64,000 nt of DNA, taken from positions 1-64,000 of the forward strand of contig NZ_FMYZ01000008.1 of the NCBI RefSeq assembly GCF_900101625.1, written 5' to 3'. Positions 17,948-29,383 of the stretch are shown piece after piece. Position numbers and translations under genes: made by a program. Under the pieces are notes generated by a model. The model was not told the origin of the DNA and searched no databases. It saw only the letters and a program-made list of their open reading frames with translations. The DNA comes from Cupriavidus sp. YR651. GTDB taxonomy: Bacteria; Pseudomonadota; Gammaproteobacteria; Burkholderiales; Burkholderiaceae. Within the stretch, counting starts at the first letter, position 1; every line of letters begins with the position of its first letter.

Positions 17948-18895
17948 ATGCTTTATCCCCCTGATCGACCGATTATCGGCGCGGTGCGCGCCATGCTGGC
18001 CGCTGCTGTTGTCCTGGCAACCTCCGTGGTTGCCACACCCGCCTTTGCCGAAGGGCCTGTCACGGCCATCGGCCAGGCCAGCGACCCGTTCGCGGGCATC
18101 CGCCCGGTCGCGCTGGCGAGAGTGCCGGACGCCGTCCCCAGGATCCCGCCGCTGCGCTTTCTGCTGACGTTCGACGATGGCCCGGACAGCGGCCCCGACG
18201 GCAGCACGCCCCTGATCCTGCGCCAGCTGGCCGACAACCCCGTCGCGCCCGGGATCAAGGCGATCTTCTTCGTGCAGACCGCCCATCCCCGCCGGGGCGG
18301 CGGGGCCGATGGCCAGGCGCAGATGCGCGACACCTGCGCCGCCGGCCACCTGCTGGCCGTCCACAGCGGGCTGGCCAGCGGCCATGTCTCGCATACGAAG
18401 CTGTCCCCGTCGGAGCTGGCCGCGTCGCTGCGCTCGGGCGAGACCGACATCGCCGCGCAATGCCGTCACGTCGCGCAACTGGTGCGGCCGCCCAACTGGG
18501 CCTACAACGAGGAAACCGAGTCCGTGTACCGGCAGCTTGGCCTGGGCATGCTGATGTCGGACGCCAATGCGCGTGACGGCAAGATCTACGGCTGGCATAT
18601 CAGCCTGCGACGGCGCTCCCATATGGTCAGCGAACTGGAGCAGGTGGGTCAGGCCATCGGCACCCATCGGCTGCAGCCGGTGAACGGCGTGATCCCGGTG
18701 GTGGTGAGTTTTCACGACACCAACGATTTCACGGCGTCGCACATGACCGAGTATCTGCAGATCCTCGTCGATGCCGCGCGCGAAAATGGCTTGCCGCTGG
18801 CCAATCCGCCGTTCTACACCGACACCCGCGCCGCCGAACGCGCCGCTTTGGTGCGTGCCAGGGGCGGGGTCTATGCACGCGAGAGCTGGCCCTGA
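17948..18895 (+). CDS. Secreted polysaccharide deacetylase-like protein
   Basis: A 315-aa protein with a signal peptide (MLAAAVVLATSVVATPAFA, cleavage after about residue 34) and the first NodB/CE4 motif LTFDDGPDSG. The second metal motif is unusual: HSGLASGHVSH in place of the compact HS/TxxH. RPPNWAYNEE may correspond to motif 3, and SFHDTND is the expected late His-Asp region. It probably acts in the periplasm on an N-acetylated or O-acetylated polymer, but enzymatic activity is uncertain because of the altered motif. In-frame starts exist upstream at 17834. Confidence 0.72.
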   Translation: MLYPPDRPIIGAVRAMLAAAVVLATSVVATPAFAEGPVTAIGQASDPFAGIRPVALARVPDAVPRIPPLRFLLTFDDGPDSGPDGSTPLILRQLADNPVAPGIKAIFFVQTAHPRRGGGADGQAQMRDTCAAGHLLAVHSGLASGHVSHTKLSPSELAASLRSGETDIAAQCRHVAQLVRPPNWAYNEETESVYRQLGLGMLMSDANARDGKIYGWHISLRRRSHMVSELEQVGQAIGTHRLQPVNGVIPVVVSFHDTNDFTASHMTEYLQILVDAARENGLPLANPPFYTDTRAAERAALVRARGGVYARESWP

Positions 18896-18989
18896 GCGAT
18901 GGGCATCCCCTGACGCGTGCGGGGCCATACAGGTTTGGCGCGGAAGTGCTACGCTATCCGCCCGTGGTGCCCTAACCAGGAGAAACACC

Positions 18990-21098
<2,109 letters not shown>

Positions 21099-21342
21099 TT
21101 GCCAGCCACCTGAATGTCGGCCGGCGCTTCCCACCGGATGCCGGCCTGACGATCACCCCGGGCAAGGCGCGTGCCGAACCCGGGGCCGCCGCATGCCTTG
21201 CCCCGATGGCGGGCGGCGCGGGCCTGCGTGTCCTGCCACACTCCGATACCCGCAAACCCCCTGTTGCCAGGACGGCGATTCGTGGCATGATGGGTTCCGC
21301 GGCGGTCAAGCGCCGCCCGATCCACACCAACGGGAGCGCACC

Positions 21343-21594
21343 ATGATGGCATTCCTCGGTACCGTGTTAGTTGGCCTCGTCGTGGGACTTATCGCCCGCG
21401 CCATCAAGCCCGGCGATGACAAGATGGGCTGGATCATGACAATCGTCCTTGGCGTTCTCGGCTCGATCGCCGCCAGCTACGTCGGCCGCGCGATGGGGCT
21501 GTACCAGCCCGGGCAAGCCGCCGGCTGGATCGCGTCCGTCATCGGCGCCATCGTGCTCCTGGTGATCTACGACATGGTGCGCCGCAAGTCCTGA
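21343..21594 (+). CDS. GlsB/YeaQ/YmgE family small membrane protein
   Basis: An 83-aa protein with three glycine-rich membrane helices and the family landmarks GLIARAIKPGDDKMGW and a C-terminal IGAIVLLVIYDMVRR. These transglycosylase-associated proteins are often induced by envelope or general stress; their biochemistry is unknown. CGGGAG is seven bases before the ATG. The 244 bp upstream, after the EF-G gene, shows no other gene. Confidence 0.88.
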   Translation: MMAFLGTVLVGLVVGLIARAIKPGDDKMGWIMTIVLGVLGSIAASYVGRAMGLYQPGQAAGWIASVIGAIVLLVIYDMVRRKS

Positions 21595-21633
21595 TGATCG
21601 GGGCGCATTGATACCCGCCCGCGCTGCCGCGGA

Positions 21634-24600
21634 TCAATTGCGGCAGCGTAGCAACGGCGCGTCGCCACCCGGCGCGGCCATGGCCGTGACCTGCGGCGCC
21701 AGCGATCGCAGCACGCGCACCGCCAGCGCGCTCGTGAACACGTAGCGCGCGGCATACGGTTCACGCACGTGAATCGTCACGGTGCCGAAGTAGCGGTCGC
21801 CAAGCAGGAAGACAAACGTCGCCGACCGATTCACCGACCTCGACGAAATCACGCGTCCGCCCGGGCCGTAGGTCTGGAAGCGCTGGTCGCCCGTGCCGGT
21901 CTTGCCTGCGATCAGCAACGGCGTGCCCGGCCCCTGCCCTTTCTTGTATGTCGGCACGAATGCGCCGCGAATCGATTTCGCGGTGCCGTTTTCCACCACG
22001 TCCAGCATCGACCGCCGGACCAGCGCGGCGATTTCCGGCGCAATGAGCGCCTTGCCCGGCCCCGGCTGCAAGCCGTACGTCGTGGCGTAGGGCGTATCCG
22101 CAGCGAACGCCATCGTGCGCACCGTGGCCGGCTGGGCGTCCACGCCGTTGCCCAGGATGATGCCGGCCAGTTCGGCCAGTGCCGCGGGACGATCACCCGA
22201 AGCGCCGATGGCCGTCGCATACGACGGCGTCAGGGAATCGAACGGATACCCCAGCCGTTGCCAGCGGTGGGCAATCTTGTCGAACGCTTCGCGCTCCAGC
22301 AGCGTGCGGATGCGCCCGTCCTGCCCGAGCTTGCTGCGCGTCTTGAAGAGCCACCCGTAGACGTACTGGCGGTCGGGCGCGCTGGCCTTGAGCAGGTCAT
22401 TGAGCGAGGCGTCCGGATGATCGCCAAGGTACTCGACCATCCACAACTCCAGCGGATGGATGCGCGACAGGTAGCCCCGGTCGTTGAGGTTGAACTTGTC
22501 GTGGCCGTATTTTGCGTAGAGCTTGCGCAGGTCCTCGTCGGACGGCTGCTTCTGCTTGGGCAGCCGCGCGCGCAGAATGCTGGCGAACGTGTCGTAGTCC
22601 GTGTTCGGGCGGGCGCTCAGCAGGGTCACCGAAAGCCGCACCGCCGCCAGGTGCGGCGTCGGCAGCTTGACACGGTCCAGCAGGATCCTGAGCCGCTCGT
22701 CCGAGCTCTTGCCGCGATACCGCTGGTAGAACGCCGTCATGAACGCGCTGCCTTCCTGGTCGGCGAATCGTTCCAGATACTCGCGCCGGCCGGGCGCGTA
22801 GCGGTCCTCCAGCAGGGTGCTGGCTTCCGGGTGCGCCTGGGAGACTTCATAGCGCACGATGTCGCGCATCATGCGGACGAAGACCAGGTTCACCGAGTGC
22901 TGGAAGCCCACGCGCACCGTCATCTGCCGCTCGCCTTCCCACTTCTCGAAGTTGGTGAAACTCTGCATGCCGCCACCGGTGTAAAACGCCTCGCCCGCGT
23001 TGCCGGAGTATTTGCGCTCCATGGCCGCATCCAGCATCGCGCCCCGCTCCCGCTCCGCCGGCGTCTTCGCCTTGATCAGGTAGTCGACGGCCCAGCGCGT
23101 CAGCACATCCTGGCGTGGCACCTGCAGCGCGGTGAGGTCGGCGCGATCCATGCCGGCGTATCGATCGTGCAGCTCGTTGATGATTTCCAGGTACGTGACG
23201 AGCGTGCGCAGCTTGGCGGTCGATCCCAGGTTCAGCCGTGCCCCGCTGTTGATGTCGAAGGGCTGGTCGACGTTGTCGGCCTGCACGCGCACCAGGCTGG
23301 TGTTGCCCACGCGCTCGAACAACGTGAAGCTGGCAACCAGGCGCGACGGATCGTCGCCCTCGCGGAGCAGGTTCTTGCCATACAGGCCCATTTCGTGGGC
23401 ATCGGTCTTGTTGCGGATGCGCAGCAGCGTGTCCGTGACCATGCGCTGGGCTTCGCGGTTGATGCTGCTGTCCACGGTCAGGTCCAGGCGGTCCAGGTCA
23501 TAGCGGCTGTCGGTGCCCGTCAGGTGGGCGATATCGTTGCGCACCTGGTTGACCGCCTTGCGCGTGACCCACGGCGCCTGCTCCGGGCGCTCCGGCGCCG
23601 CGGCCTTGTCCAGCGGCTGTTCCAGCGCGGCGTCGCGCAGTTCCGGCGTGATCGCGTTGGCCGCGGCCAGCAGGCGCAGATAGCTGCCGGTCAGCGCGTC
23701 GAGGTTGGTGTCGTCGCGACGCAGGTGATACGACGGCCGGCGTTGCGAAATGATCAGCGACAGGGCGCGCTTGAACGCCTGCGCCTCGCGCGGCGTGGGA
23801 TGGCGCGGGTCCAGGTGGCGCATCAGCGCATTGACCTCGCTGAAGTCCTCGCCGTACCAGACCCACAGGCCGTCGCCGATGCCGTTGATCTCGCCATAGC
23901 CCACGCGCGCCGACAGCGGCACGGTGTTCAGGTAGTCGACCACGATGTTCTCGCGCGCACGTTGCGTATCGGGGCCCGCCATGTACGCGCGCAGTGAAGC
24001 CGAGGTCATCTGCCGGAATTTCTCCGGGATCGACTGTGTCTTGCCTTGCGGGGAATGCCGGAATTTCTCGATCTGCGTGGCCAGCGTGCTGCCCCCGGGC
24101 GACTCGTGGTGCTTGTCGGCCAGCCGCACCGCCTGGTCGAGCACGGCGCGCGACAGCCGGCGCCAGTCCACCGCCGGATTCATCATCGGATACTCGGGGT
24201 TCAGCAGGTTCTGGTTCTCGACATACAGCAATGCCGACACCAGCACCTTGGGAATTGCCTCGAAGTTGTCATACTGGCGCTGCGGATAGCGCTCGAACGC
24301 GAGCGTCAGCGCATTGCAGTCCCGCACGAGCAGGCCGGCCTGGTTTTTCTCGCGATAGGGCGGGAAGATGCCCTCGTCCATCAGCTGGACCATCTCGGGC
24401 GACATGCGGGCCTGGGCCAGCGTGACGAAGCCGCGCTTCTGCAGCCGCTCGCCAAACTCGGGCAGGCGCTCGTAGCCGAGGCGTTCGTCGTAGGGGCCGG
24501 AATGGGGATAGCGAATGCTGTCGCTGGGGCCCGGCTGGATTTCGAACGTCAATGTCTTGCCCAGGCGGCTCATATAACGAGCCTGCCACTGCGACGTGCG

Positions 24601-24738
24601 TACCTCGTTCGACACGAGGCTCACGACAATGTAGGCGCCGCCACATACGGCGACCGCCATGCCAGCGAGTATCCAGCCACGACGAGACACGTTTCGGCAT
24701 CCAGTTGCGCCGATGCCCGCCGTTTCGGCAGGCATCAC
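21634..24738 (-). CDS. Bifunctional transglycosylase/transpeptidase, penicillin-binding protein 1 type
   Basis: A 1034-aa inner-membrane anchored enzyme for peptidoglycan synthesis. One transmembrane helix (about 20-42) is followed by a glycosyltransferase-51 domain with GGSTLATQIEK, then a transpeptidase domain with SxxK (STAK, near 504), SxN (SVN, near 614) and KTG (near 944). The GT51 motif usually reading EDRxFxxH is here YVENQNLLNPEY, so the acidic pair is altered though the Glu remains. It is much longer than E. coli PBP1a/b (about 850), with long insertions. Tail-to-tail with the GlsB gene. It may be an alternative PBP of Cupriavidus-like bacteria. Confidence 0.87.
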   Translation of the reverse strand: MMPAETAGIGATGCRNVSRRGWILAGMAVAVCGGAYIVVSLVSNEVRTSQWQARYMSRLGKTLTFEIQPGPSDSIRYPHSGPYDERLGYERLPEFGERLQKRGFVTLAQARMSPEMVQLMDEGIFPPYREKNQAGLLVRDCNALTLAFERYPQRQYDNFEAIPKVLVSALLYVENQNLLNPEYPMMNPAVDWRRLSRAVLDQAVRLADKHHESPGGSTLATQIEKFRHSPQGKTQSIPEKFRQMTSASLRAYMAGPDTQRARENIVVDYLNTVPLSARVGYGEINGIGDGLWVWYGEDFSEVNALMRHLDPRHPTPREAQAFKRALSLIISQRRPSYHLRRDDTNLDALTGSYLRLLAAANAITPELRDAALEQPLDKAAAPERPEQAPWVTRKAVNQVRNDIAHLTGTDSRYDLDRLDLTVDSSINREAQRMVTDTLLRIRNKTDAHEMGLYGKNLLREGDDPSRLVASFTLFERVGNTSLVRVQADNVDQPFDINSGARLNLGSTAKLRTLVTYLEIINELHDRYAGMDRADLTALQVPRQDVLTRWAVDYLIKAKTPAERERGAMLDAAMERKYSGNAGEAFYTGGGMQSFTNFEKWEGERQMTVRVGFQHSVNLVFVRMMRDIVRYEVSQAHPEASTLLEDRYAPGRREYLERFADQEGSAFMTAFYQRYRGKSSDERLRILLDRVKLPTPHLAAVRLSVTLLSARPNTDYDTFASILRARLPKQKQPSDEDLRKLYAKYGHDKFNLNDRGYLSRIHPLELWMVEYLGDHPDASLNDLLKASAPDRQYVYGWLFKTRSKLGQDGRIRTLLEREAFDKIAHRWQRLGYPFDSLTPSYATAIGASGDRPAALAELAGIILGNGVDAQPATVRTMAFAADTPYATTYGLQPGPGKALIAPEIAALVRRSMLDVVENGTAKSIRGAFVPTYKKGQGPGTPLLIAGKTGTGDQRFQTYGPGGRVISSRSVNRSATFVFLLGDRYFGTVTIHVREPYAARYVFTSALAVRVLRSLAPQVTAMAAPGGDAPLLRCRN

Positions 24739-24932
24739 CAGCTCCAGCCCCAGGCTAGGTGACCATCATCCGATGGCCACTACCTGTATTTAATATTACT
24801 AGTATCGGTGCCGGTTTGGCGCGCGCAAGTGCCCTGACGCACGGAAACAAACCGCTACCCGTGCGCGTTGCGCAACAGGCAGCTTCCGCGTCACACGTCG
24901 GCACACGTCCATGTATGCGGATCGTGTACTTC

Positions 24933-25958
24933 TTACGCTTCCGCCACGGGACGGCCGGCAAACGGATAATTGGGATCGTTGTAGCCGTGCGTGGAGGCAT
25001 GCCCGCGCGGCACCATCGCATCCACCATCGCTTCTTCCTCCGGCGAGACCGCAACGCCGACTGCACCAAAATAGTCCTCGAACTGCGCCAGCGTGCGTGG
25101 ACCGGCAATCACCGAACTGATGATCGGATTGGCCAGCACCCATGCCGTGGCGAACTGCCCCGGCGTCAGGCCACGCGCTTCGGCATGGGCCTTCAGTTGC
25201 TGGGCGATGACGAGCGACTCGTCGCGGAACTCCGTCTCCATCATGCGGCGGTCGGCACGGCCGGCGCGCGAGCCGGCTTCCGGCTGCTGGCCAGGCAGGT
25301 ACTTGCCGGTCAGCACGCCGCGGGCGATGGGGCTGTAGGGCACCACGCCCAGGCCAAAGTGCTCGCATGCGGGCAGGATTTCCACTTCCGGCATGCGATT
25401 CAGCAGGTTGTAATACGGCTGGCAGGCCACCGGACGCGGCACGCCCAGGCGATCGCACAGGCTGGCGATCTCGGCGATACGCCAGCCGCGGAAATTGGAG
25501 ACCGCCCAGTAGCGGATCTTGCCAGCGCGGATCAGGTCGCCCATCGCACGTACCGGTTCCTCCAGGTTGGCGCCGGTGAAATCACGGTGCAGGTAGAGGA
25601 TGTCCACAAAGTCGGTGGCCAGCCGGCGCAGGCTGTCTTCCACCTCACGCAGGATCCAGGTACGCGAATAGTGCGACTGGTTCGGACCGCTGCCCATCGG
25701 ATTGCCAAGCTTGGTGGCCAGCACCCAGTCGTGGCGATGGCCCGTCAGCAGGCGGCCAACCATCTGCTCGGAGCCGCCCTTGCTGTAGACGTCGGCGGTG
25801 TCGATGAAGTTGACGCCGTGATCCCGGGCGCTGGCGACGATGCGGGTGGCTTCGGCCTCGTCGGTCTGGTCGGCGAACATCATGGTGCCGAGGCACAGTG
25901 CCGACACGTTCAGGTTGCTGGCGCCGAGGCGGCGGTACTGCATGGAGAAATCTGGCAT
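24933..25958 (-). CDS. Aldo/keto reductase
   Basis: A 341-aa NADPH-dependent (beta/alpha)8 oxidoreductase. The catalytic tetrad is visible: Asp in NFIDTADVYSKGG, its Tyr, Lys in VLATKLG and His in ILYLHRDF. The coenzyme-binding end VIAGPRTLAQFEDYFGA is present. It resembles the YajO/AKR11-12 groups. Substrate unknown. The ATG at 25958 gives the normal beginning MPDFSMQYRRLGASNLNVS; the open frame further upstream is not homologous. Both flanking gaps lack genes. Confidence 0.9.
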   Translation of the reverse strand: MPDFSMQYRRLGASNLNVSALCLGTMMFADQTDEAEATRIVASARDHGVNFIDTADVYSKGGSEQMVGRLLTGHRHDWVLATKLGNPMGSGPNQSHYSRTWILREVEDSLRRLATDFVDILYLHRDFTGANLEEPVRAMGDLIRAGKIRYWAVSNFRGWRIAEIASLCDRLGVPRPVACQPYYNLLNRMPEVEILPACEHFGLGVVPYSPIARGVLTGKYLPGQQPEAGSRAGRADRRMMETEFRDESLVIAQQLKAHAEARGLTPGQFATAWVLANPIISSVIAGPRTLAQFEDYFGAVGVAVSPEEEAMVDAMVPRGHASTHGYNDPNYPFAGRPVAEA

Positions 25959-26201
25959 GGCGAAATTCCCGGATGATCGATGCCGAAGGCAAAAGAAAGG
26001 AATTGGCGGTCCCGATGACCGCCATCGCGCATTGTGCCGTGTCGGCGCGCGCCTTGCATGACACACCACGGGCTGGAAAGCCTGCGATTCCGCTGGCTGG
26101 AATCCCGGCAGCACGGGGAGCCGATCCCCCTGGAAGCCCGTCGGCGCGCGTGCGCGCAGGCTGATGGCGACGCCATCGGCAGACGGCCACCAATAGAAAA
26201 A

Positions 26202-26229
26202 GCCGGCACGATCGCTCGTGCCGGCTTTT
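26202..26229 (-). terminator. Bidirectional-looking terminator after argG
   Basis: Perfect 10-bp stem GCCGGCACGA (26202-26211) and TCGTGCCGGC (26216-26225) with a four-base loop. T-rich tails lie on both sides: TTTT then CTCTTTT rightwards, and TTTTT on the minus strand. It is about 30 bases beyond the argG stop. The rest of the 300-bp gap up to the aldo/keto reductase start holds no gene. Confidence 0.85.
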
Positions 26230-26257
26230 CTCTTTTCTGTTTGACGCGTGCCGCCGC

Positions 26258-27583
26258 TTAGTCTTCCAGCTTCGGCAGGGCGGCGCTGGTCTTGCTCGAC
26301 AGCAGGCCGCTCTTGGCATACGTCTGCAGCTTCTCGCGGGTGTCCACGATGTCCAGCGTGCGCATCGTCAGCTGGCCGATCCGGTCCAGCGGCGTGAACA
26401 TCGACTCGCCCTTTTCCATCGTCAGGCGTTCCGGCTTGTACGTCAGGTTCGGCGACGTGGTGTTCAGGATCGAGTAGTCGTTGCCACGACGCAGTTCGAT
26501 CGTCACCTCGCCCGTCACGGCGCCAGCCACCCAGCGCTGGGCGGTTTCGCGCAGCATGATGGCCTGCGGATCGAACCAGCGGCCCTGGTACAGCAGGCGG
26601 CCCAGGCGGCGGCCGTTGTCGCGGTACTGTTCGATGGTGTCTTCGTTATGGATGCCGGTGATCAGGCGCTCGTAGGCGATGAACAGCAGCGCCAGGCCCG
26701 GGGCTTCGTAGATGCCGCGGCTCTTGGCCTCGATGATCCGGTTCTCGATCTGGTCGCTCATGCCCAGGCCATGACGGCCGCCGATGACATTGGCTTCCAT
26801 GAACAGGTCCACGCTGTTGGCGAACGTCTTGCCATTCAGCGCCACGGGCTGGCCTTCCTCGAAGCGCACAGTCACTTCCTCGCGCTTCACTTCCACGTCA
26901 TCGCGCCAGAACTGCACGCCCATGATCGGCTGGACGATGCGGATGCCGGAGTCCAGTTGCTCCAGATCCTTGGCCTCGTGCGTGGCGCCCAGCATGTTGG
27001 AGTCCGTCGAGTAAGCCTTCTCCGCCGACATCTTGTAGTCATGGCCGCTCTGGCGCATGAACTCGGACATCTCGGCACGGCCGCCCAGTTCGTCGATGAA
27101 CTGCTGGTCCAGCCACGGCTTGTAGATCTGCAGACCCGGGTTGGTCAGCAGGCCGTAGCGGTAGAAGCGCTCGATGTCGTTGCCCTTGAACGTGCTGCCA
27201 TCGCCCCAGATGTTGACGCCGTCGTCCTTCATCGCGGCCACCAGCATCGTGCCGGTCACGGCGCGGCCGATCGGGGTCGTGTTGAAGTAGGTCACTCCGG
27301 CGGTCGAGATATGGAACGCGCCGCATTGCAGGGCGGCGATGCCTTCGGCCACCAGTTGGGTGCGGCAGTCCACCAGGCGTGCCGCCTCGGCACCATAGGC
27401 CTTGGCGCGGCGCGGAATGTCTTCGTAGTCCGGCTCGTCCGGCTGGCCCAGGTTGGCCGTATAGGCGTAGGGGATGGCGCCCTTCTGGCGCATCCAGAGG
27501 AGCGCGGCGCTGGTGTCGAGTCCGCCCGAGAAGGCGATTCCGACGCGCTGGCCGGAAGGAATGTGCTGCAGGATGGTAGTCAT
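26258..27583 (-). CDS. argG: Argininosuccinate synthase
   Basis: A 441-aa enzyme that joins citrulline and aspartate with ATP in arginine synthesis. The PP-loop ATP site is AFSGGLDTSAALLW near residue 17, and the body matches the longer E. coli-type ArgG. The ATG at 27583 is chosen because it gives the standard MTTILQHIPSGQRVGIAFSG beginning; the frame is open upstream without homology. It is a single gene with its own terminator. Confidence 0.96.
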   Translation of the reverse strand: MTTILQHIPSGQRVGIAFSGGLDTSAALLWMRQKGAIPYAYTANLGQPDEPDYEDIPRRAKAYGAEAARLVDCRTQLVAEGIAALQCGAFHISTAGVTYFNTTPIGRAVTGTMLVAAMKDDGVNIWGDGSTFKGNDIERFYRYGLLTNPGLQIYKPWLDQQFIDELGGRAEMSEFMRQSGHDYKMSAEKAYSTDSNMLGATHEAKDLEQLDSGIRIVQPIMGVQFWRDDVEVKREEVTVRFEEGQPVALNGKTFANSVDLFMEANVIGGRHGLGMSDQIENRIIEAKSRGIYEAPGLALLFIAYERLITGIHNEDTIEQYRDNGRRLGRLLYQGRWFDPQAIMLRETAQRWVAGAVTGEVTIELRRGNDYSILNTTSPNLTYKPERLTMEKGESMFTPLDRIGQLTMRTLDIVDTREKLQTYAKSGLLSSKTSAALPKLED

Positions 27584-27740
27584 CGCCAGAAATCTAGGTG
27601 AATTTGTCGGCTCTTGGGGCGCCCCGCGGGGGAAGGACAACGCGGCCAGCCGTATTTGGCGCCCGAACTCGTAACCGTGAATTGTGACACGCCCGGGCGC
27701 CCGCGCCAAACAGGCCGGCCAGACCGGCCCCGGACGAGGC

Positions 27741-28118
27741 TCAGTCGGCGCGTTCGACGAGGAGATCCAGCGGAACCTCCAGCGCCACGGCTAGCCGGTG
27801 CAACACGTCCACGCTGCCATCGCGCTTGCGGTTCTCGATCTGGCTCAGATAAGGCGTGCTGAGGCCGGCTGCCTGCGCGAGAGCATCCTGGGTCAGGCGC
27901 CGATACTCGCGCCACGCCTTCACCGGGTGGTCGCCGGCCAGTTCCGCATCGAGTACGGCCGCCGGAATGCGGACGCCGTCGTCGGCAGCCTTGGCACGGT
28001 CATACAGCGCCACGTCATCCATGTCCTCGAACAAGTGCTTCACCTTGTCCCAGATCTCGATCGGCACCACGGCAAACGTCCGTTGCCCATCGCGTTCTAT
28101 GAATTGGATCTCGGTCAT
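27741..28118 (-). CDS. XRE-family regulator, antitoxin-like
   Basis: A 125-aa protein. The N-terminal 60 residues (IQFIERDGQRTFAVVPIEIW, then LFEDMDDVALYDRAK) resemble the prefix found in chromosomal antitoxins. The C-terminal part (about 65-122) is an XRE/Cro helix-turn-helix, REYRRLTQDALAQAAGLSTPYLSQIENRKR. No toxin gene is beside it: upstream is a 350-bp gap and downstream is argG. A perfect 21-bp palindrome 50 bp upstream is the likely self-operator. It may be an orphan antitoxin or an ordinary regulator. Confidence 0.8.
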   Translation of the reverse strand: MTEIQFIERDGQRTFAVVPIEIWDKVKHLFEDMDDVALYDRAKAADDGVRIPAAVLDAELAGDHPVKAWREYRRLTQDALAQAAGLSTPYLSQIENRKRDGSVDVLHRLAVALEVPLDLLVERAD

Positions 28119-28168
28119 TGATATGCACTCCCGCGCGGTTTGATGGCCATGCGCAAATCCGGCGCGTC

Positions 28169-28189
28169 ATATTAGCTATTAGCTAATAT
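28169..28189. promoter_or_regulatory. Perfect 21-bp palindromic operator
   Basis: ATATTAGCTA (28169-28178), one central T, TAGCTAATAT (28180-28189). It is AT-rich in a GC-rich setting and lies 51 bp before the XRE regulator start. It therefore looks like the autoregulatory operator of that gene; binding is inferred from position. Confidence 0.65.
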
Positions 28190-28467
28190 CATCGCAAATA
28201 AATTTAGCAACGCAACGTTGCCGATTCATGCGAAGTGTTGGACGAACACCAGGGAAGGGGGCGGACTTGAGGTGATCGGTCACCCCGGCACGAGCGGGCT
28301 ATCCTAGCCATGCATCGCCCCCAAAAACTTGTCCGTCTGTTACGGCCTGAAAGTAATTCGATGTGGACGATGTCCAGTTCGTTTGCTAGGCTTTTGTGGA
28401 CGGCGTACACAAACCGCTGTCCAATGCGGCGCCGGAATCCCGGCCAGCCGCTAACCAGGAGATATCG

Positions 28468-28890
28468 ATGGCAACGCAAGTGCAGTCTTATCTGTTTTTT
28501 GACGGCCGCAGCGAGGAAGCGGCCGAGTTCTACAAGTCCGCTCTGGGTGCCAAAGTGGAAACATTGATGCGATTTCGTGACGCCCCCGAAACAGGGCCGG
28601 GCTGCGGGCCTGGCGCCGGCAACGAGGACAAGGTCATGCACATGGAGATCCGGATCGGCGATACGGTCGTCATGGGCTCCGACGGGGAATGCAAGGGACA
28701 GGCAACGTTCCAGGGCTTCGGCCTGTCGCTGACCGTGCCGGACGTGGCTGCGTGCGACAAGGCGCTCAATGCGCTGGCCAACGGCGGCAAGGTGGTCATG
28801 CCGGCGGCGAAGACGTTCTTCAGCGAACGCTTCGGCATGGTGGCGGACAAGTTCGGCGTGACGTGGATGGTGCTGGTCGCCCCGAAATAA
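28468..28890 (+). CDS. VOC family (PhnB-like) protein
   Basis: A 140-aa protein of the glyoxalase/bleomycin-resistance fold, PhnB-like subgroup: QVQSYLFFDGRSEEAAEFYK at the start and MVADKFGVTWMVLV at the end are characteristic. Such proteins bind small ligands or metal; the role here is unknown. CCAGGAGA precedes the ATG. The 278 bp upstream contains the operator described above and small hairpins but no gene. Confidence 0.88.
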   Translation: MATQVQSYLFFDGRSEEAAEFYKSALGAKVETLMRFRDAPETGPGCGPGAGNEDKVMHMEIRIGDTVVMGSDGECKGQATFQGFGLSLTVPDVAACDKALNALANGGKVVMPAAKTFFSERFGMVADKFGVTWMVLVAPK

Positions 28891-29067
28891 CGCGTGCAAG
28901 GCAACGCACGCAACGTGTCCGTGTGACACCTGGGATATCGCCCGCTTAGCACCCAAAGCGCGCCCAAATCGCACTCAACATCGCGCCCGGAACCCTTGCG
29001 GGCGGCATCCTCGCGACAAGTCCGGTCAGGCCGTGCCGTAAAATGCGCGGCCAACCGGAGAATCACC

Positions 29068-29271
29068 ATGGAATCCCGCCTGACCGACCTCGAGATCAAG
29101 GTTGCCTTCCAGGAAGACCTGATCGAGACCTTGAACCTTGCGGTCGCGCGCCAGCAGCAACAGATCGACCTGCTGCAGGCGCAGTTCAGGGCGCTTTACC
29201 AGCAGGTGCGCGCGAGCGCCCCGACCGGCGCCGAGACCGATCCGCGGCAGGAAATCCCGCCGCACTACTGA
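29068..29271 (+). CDS. slyX: SlyX family protein
   Basis: A 67-aa protein predicted to be a coiled coil, with the SlyX pattern RLTDLEIKVAFQEDLIETLN, a Gln-rich centre and the family ending IPPHY. Function in the family is not known. CCGGAG precedes the ATG. Confidence 0.92.
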   Translation: MESRLTDLEIKVAFQEDLIETLNLAVARQQQQIDLLQAQFRALYQQVRASAPTGAETDPRQEIPPHY

Positions 29272-29383
29272 TCAGGCCACAAGCCCGCGCCCATGCGGCG
29301 GGCACATCACTCTCGTCCGACCTCCGGAACGATCCCCTCGCGTGCCCGGTCACACTTGCCAAGTGCCGACTCGCCCTGAGCCT

